A stretch of 64,000 bases of DNA, taken from Tetrahymena elliotti 4EA (taxonomy: Eukaryota; Ciliophora; Oligohymenophorea; Hymenostomatida; Tetrahymenidae). This document shows positions 1 through 11,600 of this stretch, piece by piece. The translations under genes and the position numbers were made by a program. A model generated the notes under the pieces. That model ran no database searches and was not told the DNA's origin. It was given only the letters and a program-made list of their open reading frames with translations. Positions within the stretch are counted from its first letter, which is position 1. Each line of letters begins with the position of its first letter. The DNA is taken from assembly GCA_000231825.2 (NCBI GenBank), contig JH720321.1:190761-254760 (forward strand), given 5' to 3'.

Positions 1-420
1 TAATCAAATAATTGTACTTCATGTTCCAGTGGAAATTATTATATTGGAGATACTTCAAATTGTAGTGTGTGTGATATTTCAAATGGGTACTTTGTTGATA
101 ATAATGGTAGATGTAGAATATGTGATTCTATTTGTAAAACCTGTAAAGACTCTTCATAAAAATGTGAATAATGTATAGCTGGTAAATACAAAGATTCTAC
201 TACCTAGATTTGTGGTGATTGTATTTTGAATTTAGCAAAATATATTGATGGTGATATTTGTAGATCTTGTGATTCTACATGCTAAACTTGCTAAGATTAA
301 TCTAATAATTGCACTTCATGTTCCAGTGGAAATTATTATATCAGAGATACTTAAAATTGTGGGATTTGTGATACTTCAAATGGGTACTTCATTGATATTA
401 ATAGATGTAGAAAATGTGAT
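1..420 (+). repeat. 297-bp internal tandem duplication of Cys modules
   Basis: Sequence from position 1 recurs from 298 (for example tcatgttccagtggaaatta in both). The offset is exactly 297 bp, or 99 codons. Differences are mostly single bases, some synonymous. The frame is kept, so this is a recent in-frame expansion of the Cys repeat. The first copy may start upstream of the window. Confidence 0.8.
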
Positions 421-3400
421 ACCACATGCTAAACTTGTCAAGATGGAACAAATAATTGTGTAACTTGTATTATTGGTCTTAATTTCAAAAATGGAACTTA
501 AATTTGTGAATATTGTTAAACTTAAAATTAAAAATATTTAGAAAATGAAACAAATAGGTGCTATGACTGCCATTCATCTTGTTAAACATGCTCAGGAAAA
601 AATGATAACGAGTGTTTAACTTGTGTGCAAAATAAATATAAAAGAGAAGGAAAATGTTAAACATGTGATACTAATAATGGTTATTTTATTTAAGGAGATA
701 ATTGTATGAAATGCCCATAAAATTGTAAAGTATGCTCAGGTATATAAAGTTAAAATTGTAGTTCATGTATGGATGGATATTACTTCTTCGATGATTTATC
801 ATGCAATCCTTGTGAGCAATAAAAAGGTTATTACATTGATTCCAACAAATGTAAAAAATGTAATAGTAAATGTAAAACTTGTTCAGGACCTTTGGAAAGT
901 GATTGCAACAATTGCCCTGAAAATACATATTTTTAAGGAGATCAAAATGCTTGTGCAACTTGTGATCAAGAAAATAAAAAATTTTTAAGAAACAATAGAT
1001 GTTACGATTGCCATTCGACTTGCAAGAAATGTTTAGATGAAAAAGAAACTTCTTGCTTAACATGTATTGATACTTTATATTAATATGAAAAGGATAATAA
1101 GTGTGTACCTTGTGAAGAATCTAAAGGCCTATTTAAGATAGATAATAATTGTTATGACTGCGATTAATCTTGCTTAACTTGCCAAAATTAAAAAAATGAA
1201 TGTTTAATTTGTGCTAGTAATTATTCTTTTTTACCCAATACTAATTAATGTATCTAATGCAACTTAGATAAATAATAATTCAAAGACTCTAATAATGTAT
1301 GTCAGTAGTGTCATGAGACTTGTTAAACTTGCCAGGGATTTACTAAATATGATTGCAAAACTTGTATTTCAAATTACTTCTTTAGCTCAAAAAGTAAAGA
1401 ATGCATTTAATGTGATCTCAAAAATAAAAAATATTTAACTTCTGAAAATAAATGTGATGATTGTAGCTAATATTGTTAAACTTGTAGTGGTCCAAATGAA
1501 GATGATTGTAAAACTTGCTTAGAAAATACTTATTTTTAAGAAGATTCAAAAAAATGTGATTATTGCAAATAAAATGATAAATAATATCTAGATTAAGATA
1601 AAAAATGCAGAAAATGTCATGAATCTTGTAAAACTTGCTCTGCTGGAGATGAATTTAGCTGCTTAACTTGTGATGCTGGTATGGTATTTCAAATGATAGA
1701 AGAGAATCAAAAAATATGTATTAAGTGTGATTCGAAAAATTTTGTTGACCAAAAAGATAAATTTTGTAAGAAATGTAGCAAAAATTGTTAGAATTGTGTT
1801 GGAGAAAAAGAAAATCAATGTACAGAATGTGTTGTAAATACATACTTTAAAGAAGACACAAATGAATGTGTTGAATGCGACCCAATAAATAAGCCTGAAT
1901 TTATTGATAAAACTGATAGCATAAAACAGAAATGCAGATAATGCAATTCTTCTTGTAAAGAATGTTAGGCTGTTGGAGTTAACAATTGCACAATATGCAA
2001 AGAAGGTTTATATTTCGATGATAAAAAAGAATGTAAAATATGTGATACAGAAAATGGATTCTATTTAGAAGGATAAGATTGCAAAAAATGCCACCCAACT
2101 TGTAAAAAATGTGATGGCCCTTCTAAAGACAACTGTATTGCTTGCCCTCCAAACACATATTTTTAAGAAGATACAAAGATATGTGTTGAATGTTAAATAA
2201 AAAATGGATTTTATATTGAAAATTAATTGAGATGTAAAAAATGCGATGATTTTTGTTTAGAATGCAGTGATAAAACTGCTAAATGCTAGAAATGTAAAAA
2301 TGGTTATAATTTTAGGAATTCAGAATGTATTAAATGTGATGAGCAAGGATTTTTTATAGATAAAAATGATTAATTATGCAAAAAATGTAATTCTTCATGC
2401 AAAAATTGTGATGGAGAAACAGATAATTTTTGTACTGAATGTAATGAATAATAAATTTTTGAAAAAGATTCATAGAAATGTATGACTTGTGATATTGAAA
2501 ATAGTATGTTTATAAAAGATATAAATGGAGTTAAAAGATGTTATCCGTGCCATATTAGCTGTTAGAAATGCAAGGGCTCATCAGAAACTGACTGTCAAAA
2601 ATGTAAAGATAAATTAAGTTTTTTAGATGGAAAATGTTAAGGATGTAATACAGATGACGCTAAATATATAGATACCTAAAATAACAATTGTAAAGATTGT
2701 CCATTAAATTGTTAAAAGTGTGATGAATATCTTTGTAATGAATGTAAAACTAATTTTTACTATTTAGATGGGAATAAAGCAAATGGATGCTCAAAATGTG
2801 ATACAACTAATGGGTATTATATTGATAAAACTGCTTGCTAAAAATGTCATAGTTCTTGTAAGACATGCAACGGTTAAGGACCAAATAAATGCTTATCTTG
2901 CTCAGATTCTAGTCAATATTTGTTGGTCGAAAATAATACATGCGGAAATTGTGATACAAGTAAGAATTATTATAAAGATGAAAATGATTTAAATACAAAA
3001 AAATGTATTAAATGCCATTAAGATTGTAAAACTTGTACTGATGGAAAAGATACTAGTTGTATTGAGTGCTTAGATTCTAGCACTTACAAGGATCCACAAA
3101 ATAGATGTTAAAAATGTCATGTAGATTGTGAAAAATGTTCAGGATCTAATAATAATTAATGTTCCAAATGTAAATAAAATGGCAAGTATATATCTATTTA
3201 GAATAATACATGCTAATCTTGCTAAAGTAATGAAACAAATGATGGTACAAAATGCTTACCTTGTCCTTAAAACTGTTAAAAATGTACTGATTCTTCAAAA
3301 TGTTTAGTTTGTTATCCAGGTTTTCCACTGAAATCTGATGGATAATGTGGTAAATGTGAAGACTCTGAATACACAGATAATAATAATCATTGTTAGAAAT

Positions 3401-6400
3401 GCCATGATTCTTGTTAATCATGCAAAGGCCCATTAGAAATGGATTGCATATAATGTAAAGATTCTAAATAAAGCATAAGATTAGATACTATGAAATGTGG
3501 AATTTGTGAGGAAAACCAATACACTGACAAATATAATAAATGTTAAAAATGTTCAGAATTTTGTTCTTAATGCATAGGTCCAAGTAAGGATTAATGTAAA
3601 AGTTGTATTAATAATTATCACTTTAAGGAAGGAACTTAAGAATGTTTAAAATGTAACACTGATGAAAAATATTTTATAGAGGGAGAAAAATGTAGACCTT
3701 GTCATAGTTCATGCCAAACTTGTTCTGGAATTTAAGATAACTAATGTTTAAAATGCCCTTCTGGTTCTAGTTTTATAGGATAACCAAAAACAAATGAAGG
3801 TGGATAATGTTCTTTTTGTGATCCTACAAAAGGAAAATATGTAGATAAAGACACAAATTCCTGCATAGACTGTAATAATTCTTGCCAAACTTGTTTTGGG
3901 CCTTCTAATAAATAATGCAATTAATGCAGTGATGGTTTATACAAAAGACCAGATTTAGGAAATATTTGTTAAAACTGTGATGAATAAAATGGATTTTATA
4001 TTGATAAATAATCTAAAGAGTGTAAACCTTGTAACATTTCATGTCTTAAATGTACAGGCCCTTCAAATAACTAATGTTCATAATGTCAAGATACAAACTT
4101 TAAATTGAATGAATAGACTAATATTTGTGGTAAATGCGAAACATCTTAAAATTATTACATTGATGGTTATTATTGTAAAAAGTGTCATCCTGATTGTAAG
4201 ACATGCAAAGGAGGAAAACAAAATGAATGCAAAGAATGTGTATATGATAGATATTTCTTTGATAACAATAACATATGCAAGCAATGCCACTAAGATTGCG
4301 CTATTTGCAATGGAGAAACGTAATTTGATTGCTAAAAGTGCCTAAAGAGTGGGTACTATCTATCTACAGGTTAGTAGAAAAAATGTGTTTAGTGTGATTA
4401 CAATTAATTTAATGATGGTACTGACTGTTAAAATTGTATAGCCAATTGTGTTTCTTGCATTAATAAAATATAGTGTCTTAAATGTGAAAAAAATTATCCA
4501 AAAACAAGGGATGGAGTTTGTGGAAAATGTGAAAATAATGAATTCATAAATTCAAAAAATGAATGCTAAAGCTGTCACTCAGATTGCTAGTCTTGTACAG
4601 GTCAGCTTCAAAACGAATGCACTAAATGCTAAAATATTAACAAATTCATTAGAGCTGATACTAAAATATGTGGAGATTGCAATTCTAATTAATATGGAGA
4701 AGATTCTGTATGTAAAAATTGCCATAAAGATTGCTCTGAATGCTATGGACCTTCAGATTCCTAGTGCAAAAAATGCTCTAACCCTTCTAATTATAATTGC
4801 TAAAATGATGAATTAAAAAATTTTATGAGAAGCTCCTTAGTTTCTTTACCTAATTAAGTAGATTTCAAATGTTAAAAATCATGTATATTGTGTCATCAAA
4901 ATTGTGAAACTTGCTTTGGTGAGGCAATAAATTAATGCATGAAATGTAAAGTAGGAATATTGTAAGATGATTTGTCTTGCTCAAAAAAATGCCCTTAAGA
5001 TAGTTTTTTTGATGAGTAAAACATAAAATGTTCTAAATGCAAAGAAAATTGTTAAGAGTGCACAAGTCTGAATGAATGCTAAATCTGCTAACCAGGATTT
5101 TCTCTCTTTGATGGCTTATGCTTCAAATGTGAAGTTGGAGAGTTTCTAGGTAATAATTAATAATTTATTAGCTTGCTTTTGAAGTAAATAAACAAGATAA
5201 TTTTTTTATCTAATTAACCTGTAACAATGTACAATAAAGGAATTATATTGCAAAAAGTAGTTTGTTACTATTTTTTTAGATTTCCCCAATTACCTATTAC
5301 TCTTTAATTAATTTTTTTCTACTTTTGGAAAATAGGTCCCCACCTTTCTTTTTTACTATTGATTGATTTACAATTCAATTAAATGTTTAGTTTACACCAA
5401 AATTATTAATTACATTTTATCATATCTAGACTAGAAGTTAAAAAGCTGTAAGCCTTGCCACGAAAGCTGTAAAAGCTGCAGTAATTCATCAGAAAGAGAT
5501 TGTATTGAGTGTAAGAATACTGATTACTTTTTTGACTAAAATAATATATGTGTCAATAAGTGCCAAGAAGGGTTCATTAAAAACCCCCAAAAAAAGAAGT
5601 GCCAATAATGTGCATAAAAAATAATAAATGGAAATAAACAGTGCGTAGTTGATTGTGGTCCTGGTTAATATGTCAATTCTAACACTAGGATTTGTGAAAA
5701 CTGTTTCTATAACTGTTTAGAGTGTAAAAACTCATTAACTTGTGATAAATGTGCTTAAGGATTGAGCTTTATTGATGAGAAAAGAAGTGTATGCTAAAAA
5801 TGCCCTGTCAAATACTTCCCTAATCCTATAACTAACATTTGCATCTTATGTACTCAATAAAATTGTGATTACTGTGAAACTGATAGATGCCTAAAATGTT
5901 CTCATGAATATATGCTAAATACAGATAGAAAGACATGTAAGTTTGATGATAGATACAAAGTTTATAGCTGCGATTTTAAGGAAGAAGAAGACTGTGAGAA
6001 AGAAATAGAGGTTATTAATAAAACTGATATGAGCATGAAATCTGTTTAGATTACTTCTACAGCTATCTAAGCAGGTTCTTCAATTGTTTTAGTTTCTGCA
6101 GCTTCATTTGGATATACTTTATAGATTTAGCAGCTAATCGGTAACTTTATTGTTTGCGATGATTTGAAATAAATTAGTTTAGGGCCTACTTTCTTAGGAC
6201 AATACTTCTCTATGAATATAATTAATATGATTCCAAGTCCTCTTTCATTTCTCAAAGAAGAACCTTCTCCTTAGAATGATAATACCAATAATAATTAGAG
6301 TTAATAAGGATAACTAAAGTCCCAAAGAATCCTCGAAGATAATACACTCATAGAAAACAATCTTAGAATTCTACAATCTAGAAATCAAAGTAAGCAATTT

Positions 6401-7497
6401 ATAAAAAATATTATTATTTACATAATTTTGCTGTTTGGATTGCTATTGGTACTTAAAACTATATCTTTGATGAGCAAGAAGCTTCCAGTATTGTCAAAAT
6501 ATTGTGAAAAAAAATATTCTTATTTAATATGGTTCAATCAAATTTTCTCAAACTTCGTTTTTGCTTGTATTTTCAAAGGATTCTTTTACATAGAATTTAC
6601 TGATTGGTTAAATATACTTAGCTTTGTCCTTTAATGTACCTTTGTTTTCGCTTATCTTTTCTTTTTATTAGTACTATTTAGGAAAGTAAAATTTTTTGAT
6701 CCAAGATATCTAGACAGAATCGAGATTCCGAAGATTCAATATCTAGTTTAAAATTTATCAGTTATTTCAGTGTTTTAAAAATACTTTTGGTTCTTTTTTG
6801 AAGCAAGAAAAATTATTAACTTAGCTCTTCTCTATTTGGTACCAAATAAATTGGTTTCTTGTTCAGTAATTTTAGTGATAAACTTAATTTTTACTTGCTA
6901 TCTTTTTTATTGGAAACCATTCACAATTAAACACTAACTTAGATATTATATGATTATTGAAATCTTAAACACATGGATTAGCTTATTGATTTTACTTGTT
7001 ATAACAACAAAGTACAAGCCAATTTCATGGTTAGCTTTAGTGTCTTTATGGATACTTAATGCAATTATTCTGATCTATGCTATATTTACAATTATATATA
7101 CTATGCATATTATATATTGTAAGAAGAGATTTATAGTAAAAACTAGTTACTACTATGAAGAAGATATTAAGATGAAAAAGTTTAGAGAAGAACTTAAATA
7201 AAAACATAAATTAAATATGCAAATGTAAAACATATCTGGACTAGGACCTACATCTACTCAGACATTAGATTACCAAACAAATAGATCGTAATTTATTTTA
7301 ATAAATTAATTAAATTTTTTATTTTTTAATTTAAATTGTTGAATAAAAATAGAATGGATTTTAATGTCATTGAGTAGCTTGATGATATATAAAAGCTATC
7401 TATAAAATGGAATTTAAATCCCATTTATGCAAGACAAATAGCTCTTCAAGAAGTAAGCAGCAAAAACTAGGAGGCTAATTCAAATCATCATTATTGA
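1..7497 (+). CDS. Giant furin-like cysteine-rich multi-pass membrane protein (5' truncated)
   Basis: The gene enters the window in frame 1 and stays open with TAA/TAG read as Gln. I see three exon parts: 1-5149, 5430-7287 and 7353-7497 with stop TGA at 7495. They join to 2383 codons. The first ~1900 residues are tandem furin/growth-factor-receptor-like Cys modules with spacing such as CxxC, CKTC and CHxSCxxC, and recurring GYYxDxxxxCxxC units. From about 6050 the Cys repeats stop. A polar Gln/Asn linker and about six or seven hydrophobic segments follow (near 6410, 6620, 6860, 6960 and 7025), then a short charged tail. In ciliates such proteins are annotated as furin-repeat or, misleadingly, LSD1-zinc-finger proteins. 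The extracellular Cys stalk and membrane anchoring are inferred; a ligand cannot be guessed. A damaged relative lies at 19105-20300 on the other strand. Confidence 0.9.
5150..5429 (+). other. Intron in the Cys-rich gene
   Basis: The donor GTAATAATTA follows a phase-1 G at 5149, and the acceptor is TCTAG at 5425-5429. Splicing moves the frame from 1 to 2 and restores the CxxC pattern (tgt at 5447). The unspliced frame-1 sequence has no Cys pattern here. At 280 bp it is longer than most introns in the window. It separates the last but one block of Cys modules from the block next to the membrane domain. Confidence 0.8.
7288..7352 (+). other. Intron before the last exon of the Cys-rich gene
   Basis: GTAATTTATT at 7288 and AAAAATAG ending at 7352 give a 65 bp intron. 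Reading through it would hit TGA at 7340. Splicing instead adds a 47-residue hydrophilic C-terminal exon ending at TGA 7495-7497, with visibly lower A+T. This supports the spliced form. Confidence 0.75.
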
Positions 7498-8040
7498 AAA
7501 TTGCAAAAAATAAATTTTTAATTAATTTTTAAAATTTTGTGTTAAAATAATAATTTTTTATTTTTTGGATCTAATTTTATTTCCTAAAGTAAAACATTAT
7601 AAAATTAAGTTTTTTTAATAATTATCTTTTTAATGAAAAGAATATTTTTTACATTTCTAAAATCAAACTTAATTTACTATTAAGCTAAGCTAATATTTTT
7701 TGTAAAAATTCTTTAAATTAAAATTTTCAAAAGATTTTATGATAAAACTCAATCAAATTTAAAAATTACAAATTTCTATTTTAGATATTTTTTAAGATCC
7801 TTTTTTAAAATTTTCATTTTTTAATTCAGATTTTCAAAAAATTAACTTTGTCCACAAAATAAGCACTACCTTTTACATTTAAATAATTATCATTGAAGAA
7901 TGTCTATTTTAAATTTAAATTAAGGGAAATTTTTAGAGATTTATATAAAGAAAAGAATCCCGATTCTAACTAGAATTTGAAAATAAGAATCACATATTAG
8001 TAATTTATTTAATTACTTTTTCTCTCATGAAACCACTTTC
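7498..8040. other. Intergenic, no gene seen
   Basis: Very AT-rich sequence with frequent TGA in all frames. It lies between the end of the plus-strand Cys-rich gene and the relic at 8041. The two neighbouring genes converge here, so it probably holds two 3' UTRs. No structured element was recognised. Confidence 0.6.
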
Positions 8041-8560
8041 TTACTTAAATAATGATGCTAAATTTAAATAACCATAAGATGAATTAGTGAAGATAGAATT
8101 ACTTATTGGTGTATTATAAGAGGTAAATAAAATTAAAATATAGTTTGATCTTGGATTTCTAAAATTTCTAAAGCTAATATCAAAATAGCTTAAAAGATTA
8201 ATATATAAAAACTATCAAATATTGATTTTGAGAGTTGATTAAATTGAGATTTATAAATTGATACATAACAGTAGTTTTTTTAAGTATTTAATATTGGATT
8301 TGTTTAAATATTTGATTTTGTTTGAGCAAACCAAGAACTTAATATTTAGATACATTATATAGTTTTATAAATGTTTTTTGTGTAAATATAAATTCTAATA
8401 ATTGTAAAATAGTAATTTAATTTTTTATATTTAGGTTCAACTTAAAGTAAATTACTTAGATTCATTCAACTCAATTAATTAAACTAATATTTTAAATTTT
8501 TGTAAATTTTATGTTTCAAATTAGGTGGTAAATTCTTTTCTATTCAATTTCTCAGTGATA
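8041..8560 (-). pseudogene. Decayed fragment of the beta-helix region of the giant surface protein family
   Basis: Several blocks match, in order and orientation, the middle of the neighbouring gene around 13080-13400. One is the stretch near 8290 (aatattggatttgttt against aatattgggtttgctt near 13340). Another is the block near 8060-8110 against 13085-13140. The piece at 8231 (gagagttgat) also matches the paralogue near 28818. No reading frame is kept over the fragment. It lies directly downstream of the 3' end of the intact paralogue. Confidence 0.55.
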
Positions 8561-8640
8561 AATAAAACAGTAAATAATATTTATGATAAAATACTAAAAA
8601 ATGTTAAAAATGAGAAAAAATAATATCTTTATTAGTTAAT

Positions 8641-11600
8641 TCAATCTTATTATTCATCTAGAATCATATCATTATTATTATCAGCTTACAATTGTTGAAT
8701 TTTTGAAAAATCATTGAAGGGATTCTATAGATTTTATTATCTTTTGCCCTAGCTTTAAAGATGAAAATTATCTAATTCATCTAATATTTAAAAAGAAATT
8801 TAATAAAAAAATAATATCAAAATTATTTTACTTGTTTTTTGATTATTACCTTTCTAAAACTCTTAAATTGTTAGAGTTTATTTAAGAGGTTAAACTTTAT
8901 CTTTAACAGATTCTTATAAGAAACTATTAACTTTAGTAAATGAAATAATTGATTATGATTTTTCACTCAAATTAAATTAATCTATTTTTGTCTATCTAAA
9001 ATTTTATTCATCATTGCTTAGAAGGTTGTGTTCTTAATTTGTGTAGTTTTATGGAGAGCTACATAAATTTATTTCATTTTATTGCTCTGTTGTGGCTTTG
9101 AAGAAGCTCATTGGCATACTGTTTAATTCTAATTAATTTTTATTTTATTAAAAAGAAAAATTGAAAAAAATATTACTTGCACATTTTGCTTAATCATCTA
9201 AATTGTTTTGATAAAAGTAAGAATTTTTGGCGGCATCAGGGTTTAATAAATAAGACTAACTCTTAAGTGAGTTGATAGTGTTAACTTTGTGTTCAATAGA
9301 AAATTAAAATTGATAATTAGGCTCTAATTTAGTTTATATAAAATCATTTTTTTATGAAATCTATCCAACTTAGGTCTTTCCTACTTTATTTTAAAAATAT
9401 CTGCAAAAATTGTGATACTAATTATAAAATTACCTTGATTCTAAAATGATTAAAAAATTTTACTTTTTTAATCCATATTTAAATGAGAGAAATTTAATAA
9501 TGCTTTTTAAATCTTAGGTTTAAGTGTATTATTAATTTTACTTTTTTCAACTTTAAATAGATAATGTTTATTTAAGTATCTACTTATATTTTCAGAACTA
9601 GATATAACTTTCTTTATGCACTTTAAATTAAATCTTTGTATTATTACTTTATAAATAATATACGAGACAAACCAGCAATTTATTACTATCATTACAGTAA
9701 AACATCCTATTTATATGTAGGTCTTATCACTACTGCTTTAAATTACACAAAGAAGTAATGTATATGCACATAATTTAGTGGAGTAATTATCTAATTAATT
9801 TAACGATTTCAAACTATAAGGATTCAATTTTCTTGCAAAAAAATCATAAAGCATGATAATTAAGAAACTAAAAATTCCCTTAATAACAATATTTTCAGAG
9901 TAAAAGTTTAGCACAATTATGATAAATATTTTCTCATTTATCTTCACAAACTCCCAATAATAAGCACTTTATTTATACTCTTTAAATAAGTATCCATACT
10001 TTAAATTCATAATTATATTGTCCTAGCCAACTTTCTTTCTTTATTAAAAAACTTAAAAAAATAATATTCCAGGAATTATAAAAACAAATAAAATCAATAA
10101 AGGGATAACTAGGGTGAAACTATAAAGATTAAAATTATCTGAGTAACACTCATAGTTCATATTTACCAATATATATGAAGAACTCCCTACTTTTCTACAG
10201 GAAACTAATCCTATCATCTACTGCACCAAATCTGGTTATAAAAACATGAAAATAAATATGAAGCCTGTATAGATTGCATAAATGTCATATTTTTTCGATT
10301 TTGAAATAAACACTTAGTCTATTTTTTACCAGAGAGTATATATTATTAAGACTACCAAGATAAATTATAGGGAAAACAATAGCTTTAGATAGATTATTGG
10401 TAATTATATATCAAGTTCCTTAAGAAAGCAATCTAAAAAATTTATTGAAGATGAAATTGGAATTCCTAATGCTGAAGCAAATTCTAACAAATCTATTTCA
10501 AATATAAATATTTTTTTGTTTAAAAAATTTTAAGCAAATGTTTTAATTTACCTGATTTTATCTTTAAATTCATGGATGCTACAAAAGAAATTATCTAAAT
10601 GTAATTTGTGAAGATTTTTATGTAGCTTTTCTATTCTAGTATAGTCTTTAATTAAATTGATATATTTGAGCAACTAGTTGGTCTTTTTCTTACAATTGTT
10701 TAAATAAGAATCTTAGATATTTAATAATCTCTATCATTTTTCACTGTGATGTAAAGAGAGATAAATATCCAAAGAATACTAATAAAAAATCTCCATAACT
10801 CTTTTTTAGTATTGATGCATTAAATACACTAGTATTTACTTACTCTTGTATAGCTCTCTCCCCAAAATTTTCCATAAATCTTTATAAAACTTACTTTAAT
10901 CAATAAAAAAAATTTTAAATATTTACATCACATTCTTCACATAAGGGTCCAATATTTCCAGGTGTACATACATGATTACCATAACTACTTGAAATGCAAT
11001 TTTCTTATCTGTTTGAACATTCAATTATATCTGGACTGTATTCTTCTTCTCTCCAGAATCCCTACTCAAGATAAATTATTCCATTTTAGCATTAAGCTCC
11101 TTTGGGACAAGGGTAGCAGTTTGTTTTGTCAAGGCTATATTTACCATTTTCACAAGTTTGACACTCTTAAAAATTATTATATTTATTGATTATTTCTCCA
11201 TTTTCACAGCTTCTGAAATTAACATTAATTTCAAACATGTAATTAGAATCATATGAACTGGTAAGATTATTATAAATTTTTATTGAATCAGAAGTGAATT
11301 ATATAATTGAAGATGATTAAGGTATTCCTATGAGTTAGAGGTCAGAAAAATTAAAGGTATTTGATTTTCTATCCATATTAATCGTTGATTCACCTCTTAT
11401 ATAATATTATGAAGTATTTTTTGTCTTTATGCTTACCTAGATTTAAGCTGTTAGAACTTAATCTTTTAATAAAACTATTGGTTTATTTATACTATCTTTA
11501 AGTTAAAATATAAAGTTAGGTAGATTTCCTCCACTTTTAAAATCGTTTAGTGTTATTTTATTTGTGTTTTGATTGAAATTATACTTAAATTATTCATAGT

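Noticed and set aside
686..1063. 125-codon minus-strand open frame inside the Cys-rich gene, plus similar short plus-strand frames at 245, 773, 2768, 4109 and 4559
   Set aside because: They are standard-code shadows of the long frame-1 gene. Cys spacing and conservation lie in frame 1.
1..5149. CRISPR-like or satellite array suggested by periodic repeats
   Set aside because: The periodicity is the Cys-codon spacing of a protein repeat, with no identical spacer-repeat structure.
5281..5310. Telomere-like CCCCAA piece (tttccccaatta) and possible chromosome breakage site
   Set aside because: Only a single partial unit. No tandem telomeric repeats and no full breakage-site motif was found in the window.
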